This document shows, one piece after another, positions 44,238 to 55,900 of a stretch of DNA of 64,000 nucleotides. Both the position numbers and the translations under genes were made by a program. This DNA comes from Siderastrea radians. Its lineage: Eukaryota; Cnidaria; Anthozoa; Scleractinia; Rhizangiidae. Every line of letters starts with the position of its first letter. Position 1 is the first letter of the stretch. The notes under the pieces are model-generated. The model made no database searches. It worked only from the letters and a program-made list of their open reading frames with translations, and was not told the DNA's origin. The stretch is taken from positions 2,947,482-3,011,481 of the forward strand of contig OZ024898.1 of NCBI GenBank assembly GCA_964017195.1, written 5' to 3'.

Positions 44238-47200
44238 ATGGGATCTTCTCCAGTATGCTATTTGCTTTTCCTTCTTTCTCTTTGTTTTGTTTGTATTTCG
44301 AAGGAAGTTAATGCCACAAGCTATAAAGGAGCAAAGCTGTTCGACGAGGGAATTTTAAACTTCGCAAACTTTGTTCCTTTTTTCAATCACACGTTGATAA
44401 CTGAAGATTCTGCAGTGGTAGAATCTCGAGCAGTTAAGGATCAAGAAGGATGCATTGAAACCTGCGCAGAGAATGCGAATTGTCGATCATTAAACTTCAA
44501 AACGATTCATGACGCAAACGGAAAATACAACTGTCAGATACTAAATACGGATAAATTTGCGGAGAGGAACAATAAATTCATTGCAAGCTTGGATTTTCAT
44601 CACTTCAGCTTCACGGTGTGTCAATATTGTAGTTTTAACATGAAATAGATACTTCTAGATCTTTTAATTTAAATTTATTTTAACTGGCTGTCTACTTCAC
44701 ATACTCCATTCATGACACGTTTACATATTCTGATCTTTCGAACTTACGATCACTTTAAACTTCTAATAAATTAAGCGGTAAATAATGAATAATTAATCGC
44801 TCTTGTTTTTTTTTTTGTTTTTTTTTAAGAATTTTGATGTCAATGGTGTTTTGCCAGCCAGTATGGCGTCAATAATTGCATGATTGGGGTAACTGCATGA
44901 TGTCTTCGTAAATTGAAGAGATAGAGATTTGAAATTTACGTTATAAGAATAGGTGCCCTAGACGTCACAACTAAATATCTTCTCTTTTTTTTCATTTCCA
45001 ACTTGAAGAAGAATTTGACCCATTTGATCTCTCATGTTTATTTTTTAAGACTTTTAATGTCAATGATGTTTTGCCAGCCAGTAGGGCGTCAATAATCGCG
45101 TGATTGGGGTGACTGCATGATGTCTTCGCAAATTGAAGCGATAAAGATTTGAAATTTACGTTATAAGAATAGGTGCTTTATACGTCACAACTAGATATTG
45201 TCATTTTTTTAAATTTTTTTCATTTCCCACTTGAAGAAGAATTTGACCCTTTTAATTTGTCAGCCTTTTCAGCCTACTTCAGTTCTTTGTAATTATTTAG
45301 GAAAGTTACCAAGTGCTAGGTACATACTAAGCAAATGTTTTCAGTGTGTTTTAAATGTGTTGTAAGAAAATATAAGCTTAGAAAACATAAAACAAAGAAA
45401 CAAACATCTGCTTCCGCAGCGCAGACTGTGTGCATCATAGATGGATTATTGGATGGTGCTAATTAAGGATTTCATCTATGCAGATTCAAAACCTAGAACT
45501 ACCTTCAGTACAGCGTAGTAAACAGAAGTACAAAAACGTAATACTTTTAGCCGAAATAGCTTAAGTCTTGCTTGCGTGATGGTATACTGAGTGATACCGT
45601 TCCAGGACTTAACAACAGCACGGGAGAAGGTCTGCTTAATAGTTTCATTTGAATGGTCACAGTTTAGATATTCGTCCACAGAAGCAAAAGTTAGAGGCGG
45701 TTTGTACAGCACAACGAAGATCACCACGGCGAAGGATTGAGAAGTAGGGTTTTTTAACCAGTTAAGCCCCAATATCAATATGCATATACTCCTTAGTGTT
45801 CTCCATATATTTCGTATGGTACTAGTTGAGAGAATTTGCACAAACATCAAGTCATTTCATGTTTGGTGATCATTTCCTTTATTCTCGTGACCTGTATGTT
45901 TGATCAAGTAGTGATATTGTAAGGAGAAATAAGATGCTTGTCACTATTGGGGCTTAAAGGGTCAAATTCGATTTGAGATGTCATTCGTGAGAGTTTCATC
46001 CACAGTTAGAATCACTATGTGGGCGTATCAAACATGACCACAGGAAAACCAGGGTACTGAGGTCATTGAAGCCCAAATCTACTTCAGCTCCATTCTGAGT
46101 GAGATGTTTGTTTGGTCTGTTAGGGTGCCTGTGAACCCAACCCTTGTGAAAACGGAGGAACATGCCATACATTGAACGATTGGAAAGACTTTACCTGCGA
46201 GTGTCCGCGAAGCTATAGAGGAAGAAAATGCAAAGGTCAGTAGGCGACTAGGCTGACTCTAGTAAATATATATTGGTGCTCTATGGTGTCATCTATGCTA
46301 ATCCAGAAAACGCTTGCAAGAGCTTTTTGATGAGTTGGGGAGGGGAGGGTGGAGAAGCTTTTCGTGGTTGAAGGTTCAAAATATAGCTGTTTTTGAAATG
46401 GAATGAAGGAAGGAAGGAAGGAAGGAAGGAAGGAAGCCGGAGGAAAGGAAGGAGGAATCGAGGTATACTGGGGAGAAGAGATCGAAAATAAATGGCAGGC
46501 AATCCTTGCTTTCATTGGATAAGAAATGTAAGAATTTGTTATTGCTATTTTCTGATATATATTTATATCGTCTTTTTCAGTGCTCTCTAAAGACTGTACT
46601 GAGCTGCTAGAGGCTGGAATTTGGAAAACCGGACTATATACCCTTATCGAGGAGAAAGGGACTTTACCATTTTATTGCGATCAAGACTACATGGGAGGAG
46701 GTAGGATGTTTTTACAATGTTTGTCATGATGATGACAAAGAAATGGTTACAATCGATACTGATTGGAGAGAGACAATATGGAGTTAATTTTCATGTCTAA
46801 GGCAAACTACATGGAACGACGCAGAGACTAAGCCTTGAATAGACTACTAGCAGTCCCTTTCTGGATAGTCGAGAGTGCGCGCGCGAAATGGCCGAGCGAA
46901 AAAGCCGAAAGTGCGTGCTGTCAACAGCGCGGCGAGACTGGAGCGAGGAGAAAAAAAAGAGAAGAGACTAGGGTAGAGGCTTGTTCACGCCAGTTTTCGG
47001 CTTTTTCGCTCGGCTATTTCGCGCGCCCTCTCGACTATCCAGAAAGGGTGTGCTAGCAGTCTAAGCCTTGGAATGCCGGTGGACTTTCCGACTTTGCCAT
47101 CGAAAAGTTCGATCGGCGCATCAGTCAAAAAGCGAGATGAGAGACAATAGAAAATTAGCCGCTTGAACGGGATCGCCAGACTTTATGATGGCGGGATAGG

Positions 47201-50200
47201 ACAAAAACAACGAGAATAAGCAGGATTTGAAAACCTTTCTTTCTTTTGCCCTCCTCAATGTTAGTGTACTACTTGACTCCTGCTTGTTCGTTTTAGGTTG
47301 GACTATGGTATTCAAACTGGTGTCGGGTAGCTCGGAGAACATTCAGAAAATTTGGCCAACATCGGAGGCTCACAACCAAGCGCTTACAGAGATAATGAAT
47401 ATGGGTTCTTCAAGCAAAAAATACTACAAGAGTCAAAGAATAAAAAGGTGGACATCAGTTAATCCAAGAGAGGTACACATTTAGACGTTACTCTGCATGA
47501 GAACGGTGAAATACATTGCAAAATTATCGTAACCTTTATTTGAACTAGTAAAGAAACGCAGTAAAGTACTGCTCAATAACTTCAATTTGATTGCACTTTA
47601 GGACTGTCACTAAAGGACTCAAAGTTAGAATTACCATGTATAAAATAATGGTGTAGCTTTAAAGGAACGTATTGCCCATTGCGGTAGAACGCCGATATAA
47701 CGCAGTGCCGAGGGATTAGCTAGGCAAATGTGTTCGTTTTAACGGGGGCTCGTCATAAACGAAACCGCATTCAAATAATTTTAACTACGGTGTGGGAAAC
47801 GATCAAAATCTTTGTTATATCGGGATTCCACTGTAATTTTTATTTGATTCATTTTAAAGTGGGACTGACGTGGAAATACATCGAAGAGTCGAAATTAAAC
47901 TGACTTCAAGTTCCTTAAATAATAGATAAGCCTGCGTAATAGGCGTCTGATTAATAAGGCGTGTTGTTGTGGGTGCCAACAACACGCCAATGACATTTAT
48001 TCGTTACAAAAGGGCAAATCTTCCGGTTTGTATTCGTTATGCTGAGGTATGTTATATCAAGTTTCTCTTCCAGAGGTTTTCCTATAACTTTGGCCGGGCT
48101 GAAGAATATCGTTACCGGGAAAATCGTTATAAAGGGGTTCGTTCTATCAGGGTGCCACTGCAGAAAACACTTTAGCTCTAGTTACAGGATCCGACCGGCG
48201 TCCGATGCCCACGGGGAGGGGGTACTCATTAAAGATTCGTACGGGGAGGCTCCACCCCGAGGTTCAAACCCTAAACCTTTAATACACTTATCTTTATCGA
48301 AGTGGTACCCCTTTCATATACCCAAAACAAAACTTGAACCTCCTTTATATCTCAAAAATAAGCCGAAACAGTAGATCGGCTCGAGATTTTATTTCCGCTT
48401 TGTAATAAATTCTGCCAAAATAATGCAAACGAGTTTAGTAGTTAGACATATCTGCTATCTCTCTCAGTTTAGGGTGTATTTCGACTACCCTTTAACATAC
48501 TAAAAAAATTGAATTTCCCTACCCTCTCGCACACTGCAAGAGCTAGCAAAAAAGGCATCCTTTTCGGGTGGAGCCTCCGCGTAAAGGACACTATAGAGAG
48601 ATCCTCAGGGATTCGGCTCCCTTCGGGATGTTTTCTTTGGGTCGCATGCTCGTAATAAACTGAAAATAGTTTACTTGCATGCTTATAGCTATTCTGTTGT
48701 TGTTGCTTTAGGTTCGTGTGGCTTTGTACAAGCAGGAATCCGAGGTTCTCTCCCTCGTTTTCAACGCGACAGGCAGCAACAGTCACAACTGGTTTTCCAA
48801 AAATCGACTGATCCAATCTCCGTGGACCGACTTGGAAAGCGAGCAACAGAACTACTTCTCCCTTATTGGAGACTTATCATCTGAAAGATCCTTCTACATT
48901 AACAAGGTAAAGAAGAGTTCTTACAGTTTAAAAATAAGCAACAATACACTTTCTTACGCACTTCGGAATGTTGTTCAAAACGTCCCTGAACGAGCAATAC
49001 CCGTGCGCAAACGTTCGTCACGTGCCATTTCTTAAAATTTCTTTAAGCCATAAGATAGTCGTTGTGAAGACTTGTCGTAATTCTACTCTTCCCCATTAAA
49101 AAGGAAGAATCTTGTTGTACAGAATAACAAACACTTCAGGGCTTGTTCTACAGCCTTAAACGGTACAACCACCTTGTACAGCACAATAGACACTACCATG
49201 AGAACTTGCTTAGTAGCTGTTATTAGAATGGTCACACTAAAGGAACATTGGCCACAGGCTAAATTCTTCAAGTTTACTTGTGTAGCACAAGGTGGTCATG
49301 GCAATACACGGACTGTTTGCTTGCTCCAGAAAATTCCCCTGGTCCCTTGTGTGTGCCACTTCGGCTGCGGCTCGTTCTTTCTTACAGAAAGAAAATTAAC
49401 CTCTGTCACCCATAACACCAGTAAATAACCTTCGTATGTGCTAGTTATTACCCCTGAAGCGTTTGCAACCCTAAACCCAAACCCGAGGAGACATCGTACT
49501 AGCCCTGTTAAAGCAAGATTTCAGTTCGTATACAGTACAATCATTAAAACTAAACACCTCCAATTCACTAATGTGAGCGCGTGGGTGAGTGACGTAGTAA
49601 CGCAGGCCATGAGGAAAAACGGATATTGAAATATTTGCTTAAAATCTTGAGATTTAGGACTGCTTATGAGCTTTTTCATTTCATGTAAATGTAACTGAAA
49701 CTACGATTCTGATAGCAACTACTCCTAGTTACATGTTTAGTAAACTTTTCTTTACACACTAAAAGGTTAACGGGAGCTGTGATGGGGATGTTGGATGGCT
49801 CATGGTGTCTGTGGGAAAGCTTTGCGATTACGAGTTGCGCCATTCGTTAACAACCTTTATGTACAGTAAACTTGACACAAGCGTGAACTGGAGTGAATAC
49901 GGTGAGATATTCTATAAAATAAGATTACTTATTGAAAGCATTATTTCACACTGGTAAAAAAGGGTAAGGTCGCGGCTTCTTTCGCTCCTCTCAACCTATA
50001 CATTTTTGTTAAGCTAAAGAGTGCTTTGCACTGCTGGCAGCGATAACAGGAGATATTTTACCGCTAGTCGTCAACAAAGGATAACGCTTCAAGTTTGAAT
50101 TGCTGAGATTTTAACCGTCAATCGACAATAGAGGGCTATTTCTACTGTAAACCGTAAACGACCAGAATCTGTCTCGTGGTGCCGAGCAGTTTTATAACCG

Positions 50201-51047
50201 TCATCGTCAAATGCTATACTGTAAAGTTCCCGTATTAGTGTTAAACTTGGGCAGTTGTTAGCAAATCCCGGTGGGCAGCGACCCCTCCCATCCCCCCTCG
50301 ACCTCATAAGTAATTTGACTTTCTGCCGTGTCAGTTCTTCTGAAATGAGTTAGCAGATTTGACTGTACCAAAGCACCTGATATAACACGAAAAGAACTTC
50401 CGAAGAGATTACTGTACACATTCCACATACGACCGCCTTTTTTACCGTTTATAATGTAAAAGGTAAGGTGTCAAAGGGCAAAGACAGCTTTCTTTTAAAA
50501 AAAAAATTCACCTTTTAAATATAATTGAACGTTCGTTTCCGTATTTGTCAAGTATTTCCTCGGATGACACGGTGCACGCAATTGCCACCCGAAAGTAGCA
50601 AACCCCGAAAGAACGAACACCCGAAACTGTAGTTGCAGGATTCGTGCTGAGAAGTAAAATTAAAGGGTCGTTATTACTATAGACATACCCTTAATAAGGA
50701 TCACTAATACCCTTTAGTTATCCAAAGCAACGCCAAAGGTCCCCAGATCGACCAGGATATTTCTCTCTCTCTGACCTGAACATCAAAAATTGCGCGTGTT
50801 ATATATATCCCCGGCCCTCTTCGCAACATGTCTCGCAATCAACAATTCCGTTGCGAGTTGCAGGAAAAGAAGACTAGGTTTCTGTTTTTCGCAACGTTGC
50901 GAGAAAAGGTGCAGCGTGTAATATGTATTCTGCAACTTGCCTTGCCATGCTGTCGTCGTCTACGCATGTTGTTTTGCAAGTTGCGGAAAAATTGCCTCGT
51001 GCCACCAGCGCCTTTACTGACTGACTGACTGATTTTCATTGATTGAC

Positions 51048-51090
<43 letters not shown>

Positions 51091-51123
51091 GTGATTGATT
51101 GATTGAGTGATTGGTCGACTGAC

Positions 51124-51174
<51 letters not shown>

Positions 51175-51273
51175 CTGCTTGATTGATTGACTGATCGATG
51201 GACTGATCGACTAATTGTTTGTTTTTCAGAGAACGTTGGCGTTGCAGATGTTCTTGTGGTGTTTATCCGCTAA
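44238..51273 (+). CDS. secreted PAN/EGF/fibrinogen-like protein, copy 2 (USOMP5-like)
   Basis: Seven exons matching copy 1: 44238-44615, 46124-46235, 46581-46700, 47297-47472, 48712-48906, 49766-49901, 51230-51273 (stop TAA); 386 aa, one codon longer in exon 1. All splice sites and cysteines of the PAN and EGF domains are kept, so both copies look functional. Differences from copy 1 by my count: about five sites in exon 1, five of 37 residues in the EGF exon, three in exon 3, two in exon 4, none in exon 5, three in exon 6, none in exon 7. EGF changes include P-A, H-P, A-D, N-T and P-R. A Trp in exon 3 (EEKWTLP) becomes Gly. The role is as for copy 1: a secreted extracellular protein, possibly of the skeletal matrix or mucus, inferred from family resemblance only. 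Confidence 0.88.
44795..45255 (+). repeat. intronic tandem duplication in intron 1, unit 2
   Basis: Partner of 32790-33240. Confidence 0.8.
46841..47063. mobile_element. MITE with AAGCCTTG flanks, unit 2
   Basis: Partner of 34781-35004 with the same inverted repeats and flanking AAGCCTTG, so the insertion predates the 12-kb duplication. Confidence 0.8.
51012..51210. repeat. GATT microsatellite, unit 2
   Basis: TGAT/GATT tetramer run before the last exon, shorter than in unit 1. Confidence 0.9.
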
Positions 51274-51624
51274 AATCGTGGCAAGCATACAAGAAGATTT
51301 TTCGTCATCAATCATGAAAATATAAACACTGATCTACAGTAGATTTACAATTTTTGCGTTTTAGCCACCTGTAATAAGCACAGGTACCCCAAGCTCGTAA
51401 GATGAGCGTCAGTGTTACGCAACGGTAAAAAATATAAGGATTTGTATGGGGACAGAACGGGCAAATTCTAGGGGCTAAAAATATGAATGGGTTTGAATAA
51501 AAATTGCTTACCTTGTCTCCGTTGGGTGTTTCTCTGTTTCCTGTGTGGGTTTTAGGCCGATTTATAGCATTTCCAGGGTTACACGTTATAGCTCTATTAT
51601 ATCCTGGAAATGCCCTAAATCAGC

Positions 51625-51715
51625 CTAAAAACCAAGCAGGAAACAGAGAAACACAAAGACAAGGTAACCAATTTTTATTCAAAACCTATTCATATTTTTA
51701 ACTCCTAGAATTTAG
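51625..51715 (+). repeat. 91-bp direct repeat, left copy
   Basis: Begins CTAAAAACCAAGCAGG and ends ATTTAG. It repeats at 52035-52125 with about two mismatches. Unit 1 has a single copy, at about 39597-39687. Confidence 0.88.
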
Positions 51716-52034
51716 GAATTCAGCCTAAAAACCAAAGTGAGACTAAAAAACCTAAAAAACTAAAAAACCTAAAAAACCTAAAAACCAAAGTGACTCGGGG
51801 GACAGGTGAGTTCAAGGTACGGAACTTGATACAGGGTACGGGTTGGGAAATATATTTGCGTTGGCTCTCTGAGCTGGCGTTATTTATATTTGCTACACCG
51901 CGCTGATGAGTCTCAATAAGGACGAAACAGCTGTCCGCGGTTGCAATCCTCCTGTATCGGTTCTAGTCGTGTGGGTGTCTTGCAAAGTCTACTTTTCACG
52001 TAGTACGATCAGCCTTGCAGTCTTGTTATGTTAT
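51716..52034 (+). mobile_element. 319-bp insert carrying a hammerhead ribozyme (retrozyme or Penelope-like remnant)
   Basis: Absent from unit 1. It opens with a third partial copy of CAGCCTAAAAACC, then a CCTAAAAAA minisatellite (about 51740-51792), then about 240 bp of unique sequence with the ribozyme in the middle. No protein is encoded. In animals, hammerheads of this type occur in Penelope-like retroelements and in small non-autonomous retrozymes; which of the two this derives from cannot be told here. The 91-bp flanking repeats could be a long target duplication or a local tandem duplication that captured the insert. Confidence 0.65.
51890..51946 (+). ncRNA. hammerhead ribozyme, type I-like with minimal stem III
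   Basis: All core elements are present in order: CTGATGA (51903-51909), stem II GTC..GAC (51910-51912 / 51921-51923) with loop TCAATAAG, GAAA (51924-51927), and cleavage site GTC with predicted cut between 51935 and 51936. Stem I is CCGCG (51898-51902) with CGCGG (51936-51940), then an internal loop TACA/TT, then TTGC (51890-51893) with GCAA (51943-51946). Stem III is the self-complementary ACAGCTGT with no loop, so efficient cleavage probably needs a dimeric RNA, as known for hammerheads of Penelope-like elements and animal retrozymes. The expected tertiary contact is between the stem I internal loop and the stem II loop. Activity is inferred from the conserved core and not shown. Confidence 0.85.
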
Positions 52035-52125
52035 CTAAAAACCAAGCAGGAAACAGAGAAACACAAAGACAAGGTAACCAATTTTTATTCAAAACCTATT
52101 CATATTTTTAGCTCCTAGGATTTAG
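52035..52125 (+). repeat. 91-bp direct repeat, right copy
   Basis: Right-hand partner of 51625-51715, directly after the ribozyme-bearing insert. Confidence 0.88.
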
Positions 52126-53294
52126 TCTTTCGCCCCATACAAATCTTTTTATTTCGACCGTTGCCTGTAAACACTGACTCTCAGCTTACGAGGTTAGGGC
52201 ACCTGTAGAATAAGCACTACATTTCGACAGAATTCGTAGACTTCCGAAAAGGGCGTACCTAGTGAACCGTGTTTGAAGGTTTGGTCGAATTTGTGTATCC
52301 CAGCTAATTGATATATTTGTTTTTTTTTTCCATCCCCGCCAACACACACGTAGAAACAGTTTCAGTCAGGGTTTCAGTAGTTTTGGGTTATTATGTAAAA
52401 TGCTGTACTAGTTGGTTCATACTTCAGAAAACTGGGTGAAGCTGCGGCTGTATAGGGCCATCAAGGCCCCAAGCGCTACTCATACTTTGATCTGAAATAG
52501 AAGACTGTGCAATTTTCAGAGTCTCAAAGGGGGGTCATTGGAGCCCTGGAGACCAGAAATTTTTGCTGTGGAGCCTGGAGCCCAAAGCCATTTTCCACTC
52601 GGAGCTCGGACAAAAATGATGGTTCTTGCTAAACGGAGCCCTAAAGTACAGCCATGGAGCCTTGTCTTGGAGCCCTGGAGCCCAACTTTTTTTAGCCCGG
52701 AGCTCTGAAGCCCTAAACCCCTTTGGGGCCCTGAATTTTCGAGTTCAAACCACGTCAGGGCTTGTGCGAAATGTTAACAGCGGTTCCTTGTTCTTTTTCT
52801 GGGGGAGGGAGGGGAGGGGTGGGAAGGTTTTCTTTTTTTTTTTTTTGAACTTTAAGCCAGATCACTGGATTTTGTAAATTAGTTATATCGCGAACGGTTG
52901 TGTAAATACAAAACAAGTGTTAGTAAAAATCCTGGAAAACAGGCAAAAAAGACTTGCTTCGAATAGGGTGTCCAGCAGTCGTATCGCTTGCATTGCAGAT
53001 ATATAGTTTTCAGTTTTCCATTTAAATTTAAAATCAACAAACGGCTCTAAAACAAAACCTAACAAAAAATGTAAAAAATTACGTTGTTCAGATAGTTAAA
53101 TATGTGATGAGCCAGTTCAAACGTCTTCCTCCTCGGAGATTAGAGGCGGATAATGATAACCAAGACGGGGGGAAGATTTTTGTTAATTTCAGAGGTAAAA
53201 TCAGTGCGAGCAGGAATCCGGTTGTAAGCTTTCGCTTCAATTGATTTCTCCAGTGAAATTTCCATTCCGTGTATAAAGTCTGCCCCCTGGGTCT

Positions 53295-53768
53295 CCGAGA
53301 ATGGAAGATTCCTGTCTTTGAACAGTAAATAACGATCTATTTTTACTACTACACTGTAAACTCTGTAAGCGGGTCACATAATTTGTGTTTTGATACGAGT
53401 TGGGTCGCGCACGTTTAGAACCTTTAAAACCCCCAAGGGCAGAGTTTGTTCGCATCACGAGGTGTTGTTTAACCGTTAGCACGAAGAAACGATTAGAGCG
53501 TGGCTACTCACGCCGATAAGGTGATTTTTCAGAACTGTTTGGGAAAGTCAGGTGCAATTAGGTGTATCTCTTTGCGCAATGACTGACTTTCGCAGATTTC
53601 TGAAAAATTACACTTATCGGCGTGAGTAGGCATGCTCTAATCGTTTCTTCATGCTAACGGTTAAACGACACCACGTAATGCGAACAAACTCTGCCCTTGG
53701 GGGTTTTAAAGGTCCTAAACGTGCGACCCAACTCGTATCAAAACACAAATTATGTGACCCACTTACAG
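53295..53768. mobile_element. foldback element, unit 2
   Basis: Partner of 40885-41590 without the nested palindrome. The arms pair over CTACTCACGCCGATAAG / CTTATCGGCGTGAGTAGG and AAGGGCAGAGTTTG / CAAACTCTGCCCTT. Confidence 0.75.
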
Positions 53769-54636
53769 AGTGAGCAAGGACCTAGCGATGAACGTTCACC
53801 TTTCCCTGCCATGAACATGGCAAAGGAAAAGAAGCAAGAACAGAGCGAACACTGTGAAAATAAAATGTAATCAAATGATTGAATAAACGCTTTGTTAAAA
53901 GAATAATCGTTGTCTACCTTCACTTGTCATTTCTCTCAGAACAGTCGTTGCTTGAGAAAATTTGATGTCGTATCCTGTGAGCAAAGTCTCCTTCAATCTT
54001 CCTCCGATTTTTCTAGATTGTAAGGATACAACTCATGAAAACATTATCACTGATCTACAATATATTTACAGTGTTCGGTGTTTTAGCCATCTAGAATAAG
54101 CTATAGATTTCTACAGATCGGCGTAGAATTCCGAAAATAACCTGCCCCGTTAGCAGCATCCATCCAGACGTCTCAGTCGTAAGAGCTGCTAGTAAAGCAT
54201 GAAAAGCATGAAAAGCAAAAAAAAAAAAAACGCTGTCACACAAATCAACAGTTTCAGTAGTTTTGGATTGTTGCCTAGAGATTATTAAAATGAGTGAATA
54301 GTTTCGTGTCAATGTACATCATAATTTTTAATTAGCTTTAAGGGAAGAAAATCGTAGTGTCGAAAGTATTAAATTCTTAACATGTTACTGTTTTCTTTAC
54401 AGATAACTAAAACAGCAACGTACCGGGAGCGAAAGACATCAGTCATCCACATTTCAGTGTTGCTCTCAGTGGATGTAACTGTGGTGGCGGACACTTGATC
54501 AAGTGCCTTGTACAGTCGAATAAGTAAACGGAAAAGCCAAATTTTCTTACGAAGGGGACAACATTTATATTAGCACTGCACTTTTCTTGGCGTATAATTT
54601 AGTAATAGTAAAAATCCTTTCCGAGTTTTTCTGAGC

Positions 54637-54760
54637 CTCTTTTTCAAGGCGAGACCTGGTACACAGCCGTTCCTATGAAAATCAGGTTTCATTCACTTGT
54701 AAATGACAATCTTATTTATTTGAAAGATTGCGCACCAAGCCTCACCTCGAAAAAGAGGCT
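54637..54760. mobile_element. MITE with GAGCCTCTTTTTC ends
   Basis: Inverted ends GAGCCTCTTTTTCAAGGCGA and TCACCTCGAAAAAGAGGCTC, about 124 bp, AT-rich centre, non-coding. Confidence 0.75.
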
Positions 54761-55794
54761 CAGGACAATTCGGAAATGACCTATTTTAACGTCAGTGGTT
54801 TTTAAGTAAGAAAGTCGACCGCTAAAATGAAAGTATTAAAGTTTGGTGGCTTTACCTTACATATTGAAAAAGTTTTAAACGTTCAAATCCGTACGGGCAG
54901 ATTTGCACCCCCCCCCCCCCCCCGTTCTGAATAGGAGTCAAGTTAAGCTCCGGCCGTATGAGCCACCTACACCCGAAGCGCGACTTATGATTTTAGCCTG
55001 AAATAGAACACTGTAAGACCAATTTTTGAGCAGAATTTATTAAAGCGTATCTTTAATCACATCTTAGGTATTCAAAATTTCTTATTGATTTTCCTGCTGG
55101 ACTAAGGCCACCATCCCAAGTTCATAAATATTGAAATCGCCTTGCACTTTAGTGAACACTTGTAACATACATCACTGTATAAGACAAATAAATAAAGATT
55201 GCAAAATAACAACACTACAGGAAGCGTTTACTTCGGTTGAACAATTCACCAGCCCCGCTCTTCCATGCGACTTTATCAAGCCCTCTCCGGACTTACAGTT
55301 AGTAAGATATTAATTAAGGTTGTTTGTTAAAAAATAGATGTTGAATAACAAAAGACATAGCGTGAATCATATGTGAAAAAAGCGAATATTAACTTCTGCA
55401 ACCCTAACTTAGAAAGAGAATATTTGGCCTAATACTGCATCTCCCCTGTTTCAGTAGGGTTCAAGACACAGTCAACTTTATTCACAGAATACAAAAATTA
55501 CATACACTTATAAGCAAATTAAGGTACTAATTTTAGACAATTTTCCCTTTTCAAATGTACACAGCTTTGCGGTGCGTCCCAAAACATAACCTACAAAATA
55601 TATCAAGCGACGATGCCGGAATTGAAATAAATATGTGTCGCTCAGGAACTGAAAAGAAGCATCAGTGCAGCTGTTGCATGGTTAAATGCTACCATTATGA
55701 TGTTTATCCATCTAATTAGTAAAATTTACTCCTTTTAGTAGACTTCACTTTTTCAGTGAATTAATAAATAATTAGATATGTAACTCAAAAAATA

Positions 55795-55900
55795 TCTACT
55801 CACAATAGCCCTTTTCACAGTTAACTCTTCTTATTTGTATTACAATATATTTGCACCTGGATGTGAGGCAATTTCGGGCAAAAACTGCAAACCGTAATTC
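55795..55900 (+). mobile_element. solo left-arm fragment of the foldback MITE
   Basis: Contains AATAGCCCTTTTCACAGTTA and GAGGCAATTTCGGGC as in 30650-30760, without the right arm. Confidence 0.7.

Larger units (their letters stand above)
51360..52212. mobile_element. foldback element after the gene, unit 2, interrupted by an insert
   Basis: Partner of 39336-39778. Its right arm is split by the 319-bp insert at 51716-52034, and 91 bp of the arm are duplicated on both sides of it. Confidence 0.8.
42383..53770 (+). repeat. tandem segmental duplication, unit 2
   Basis: Second copy of the 12-kb unit, same orientation as 30377-41565. Differences by eye: a 410-bp gain at 51716-52125 with a ribozyme, absence of the nested palindrome found in unit 1, a shorter GATT microsatellite, and scattered substitutions. 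Confidence 0.93.

Noticed and set aside
54403..54498. Possible terminal exon after a good acceptor (TGTTTTCTTTACAG)
   Set aside because: The frame is open for 31 codons to a TGA, but no upstream exon or recognisable domain is visible and another frame is equally open.
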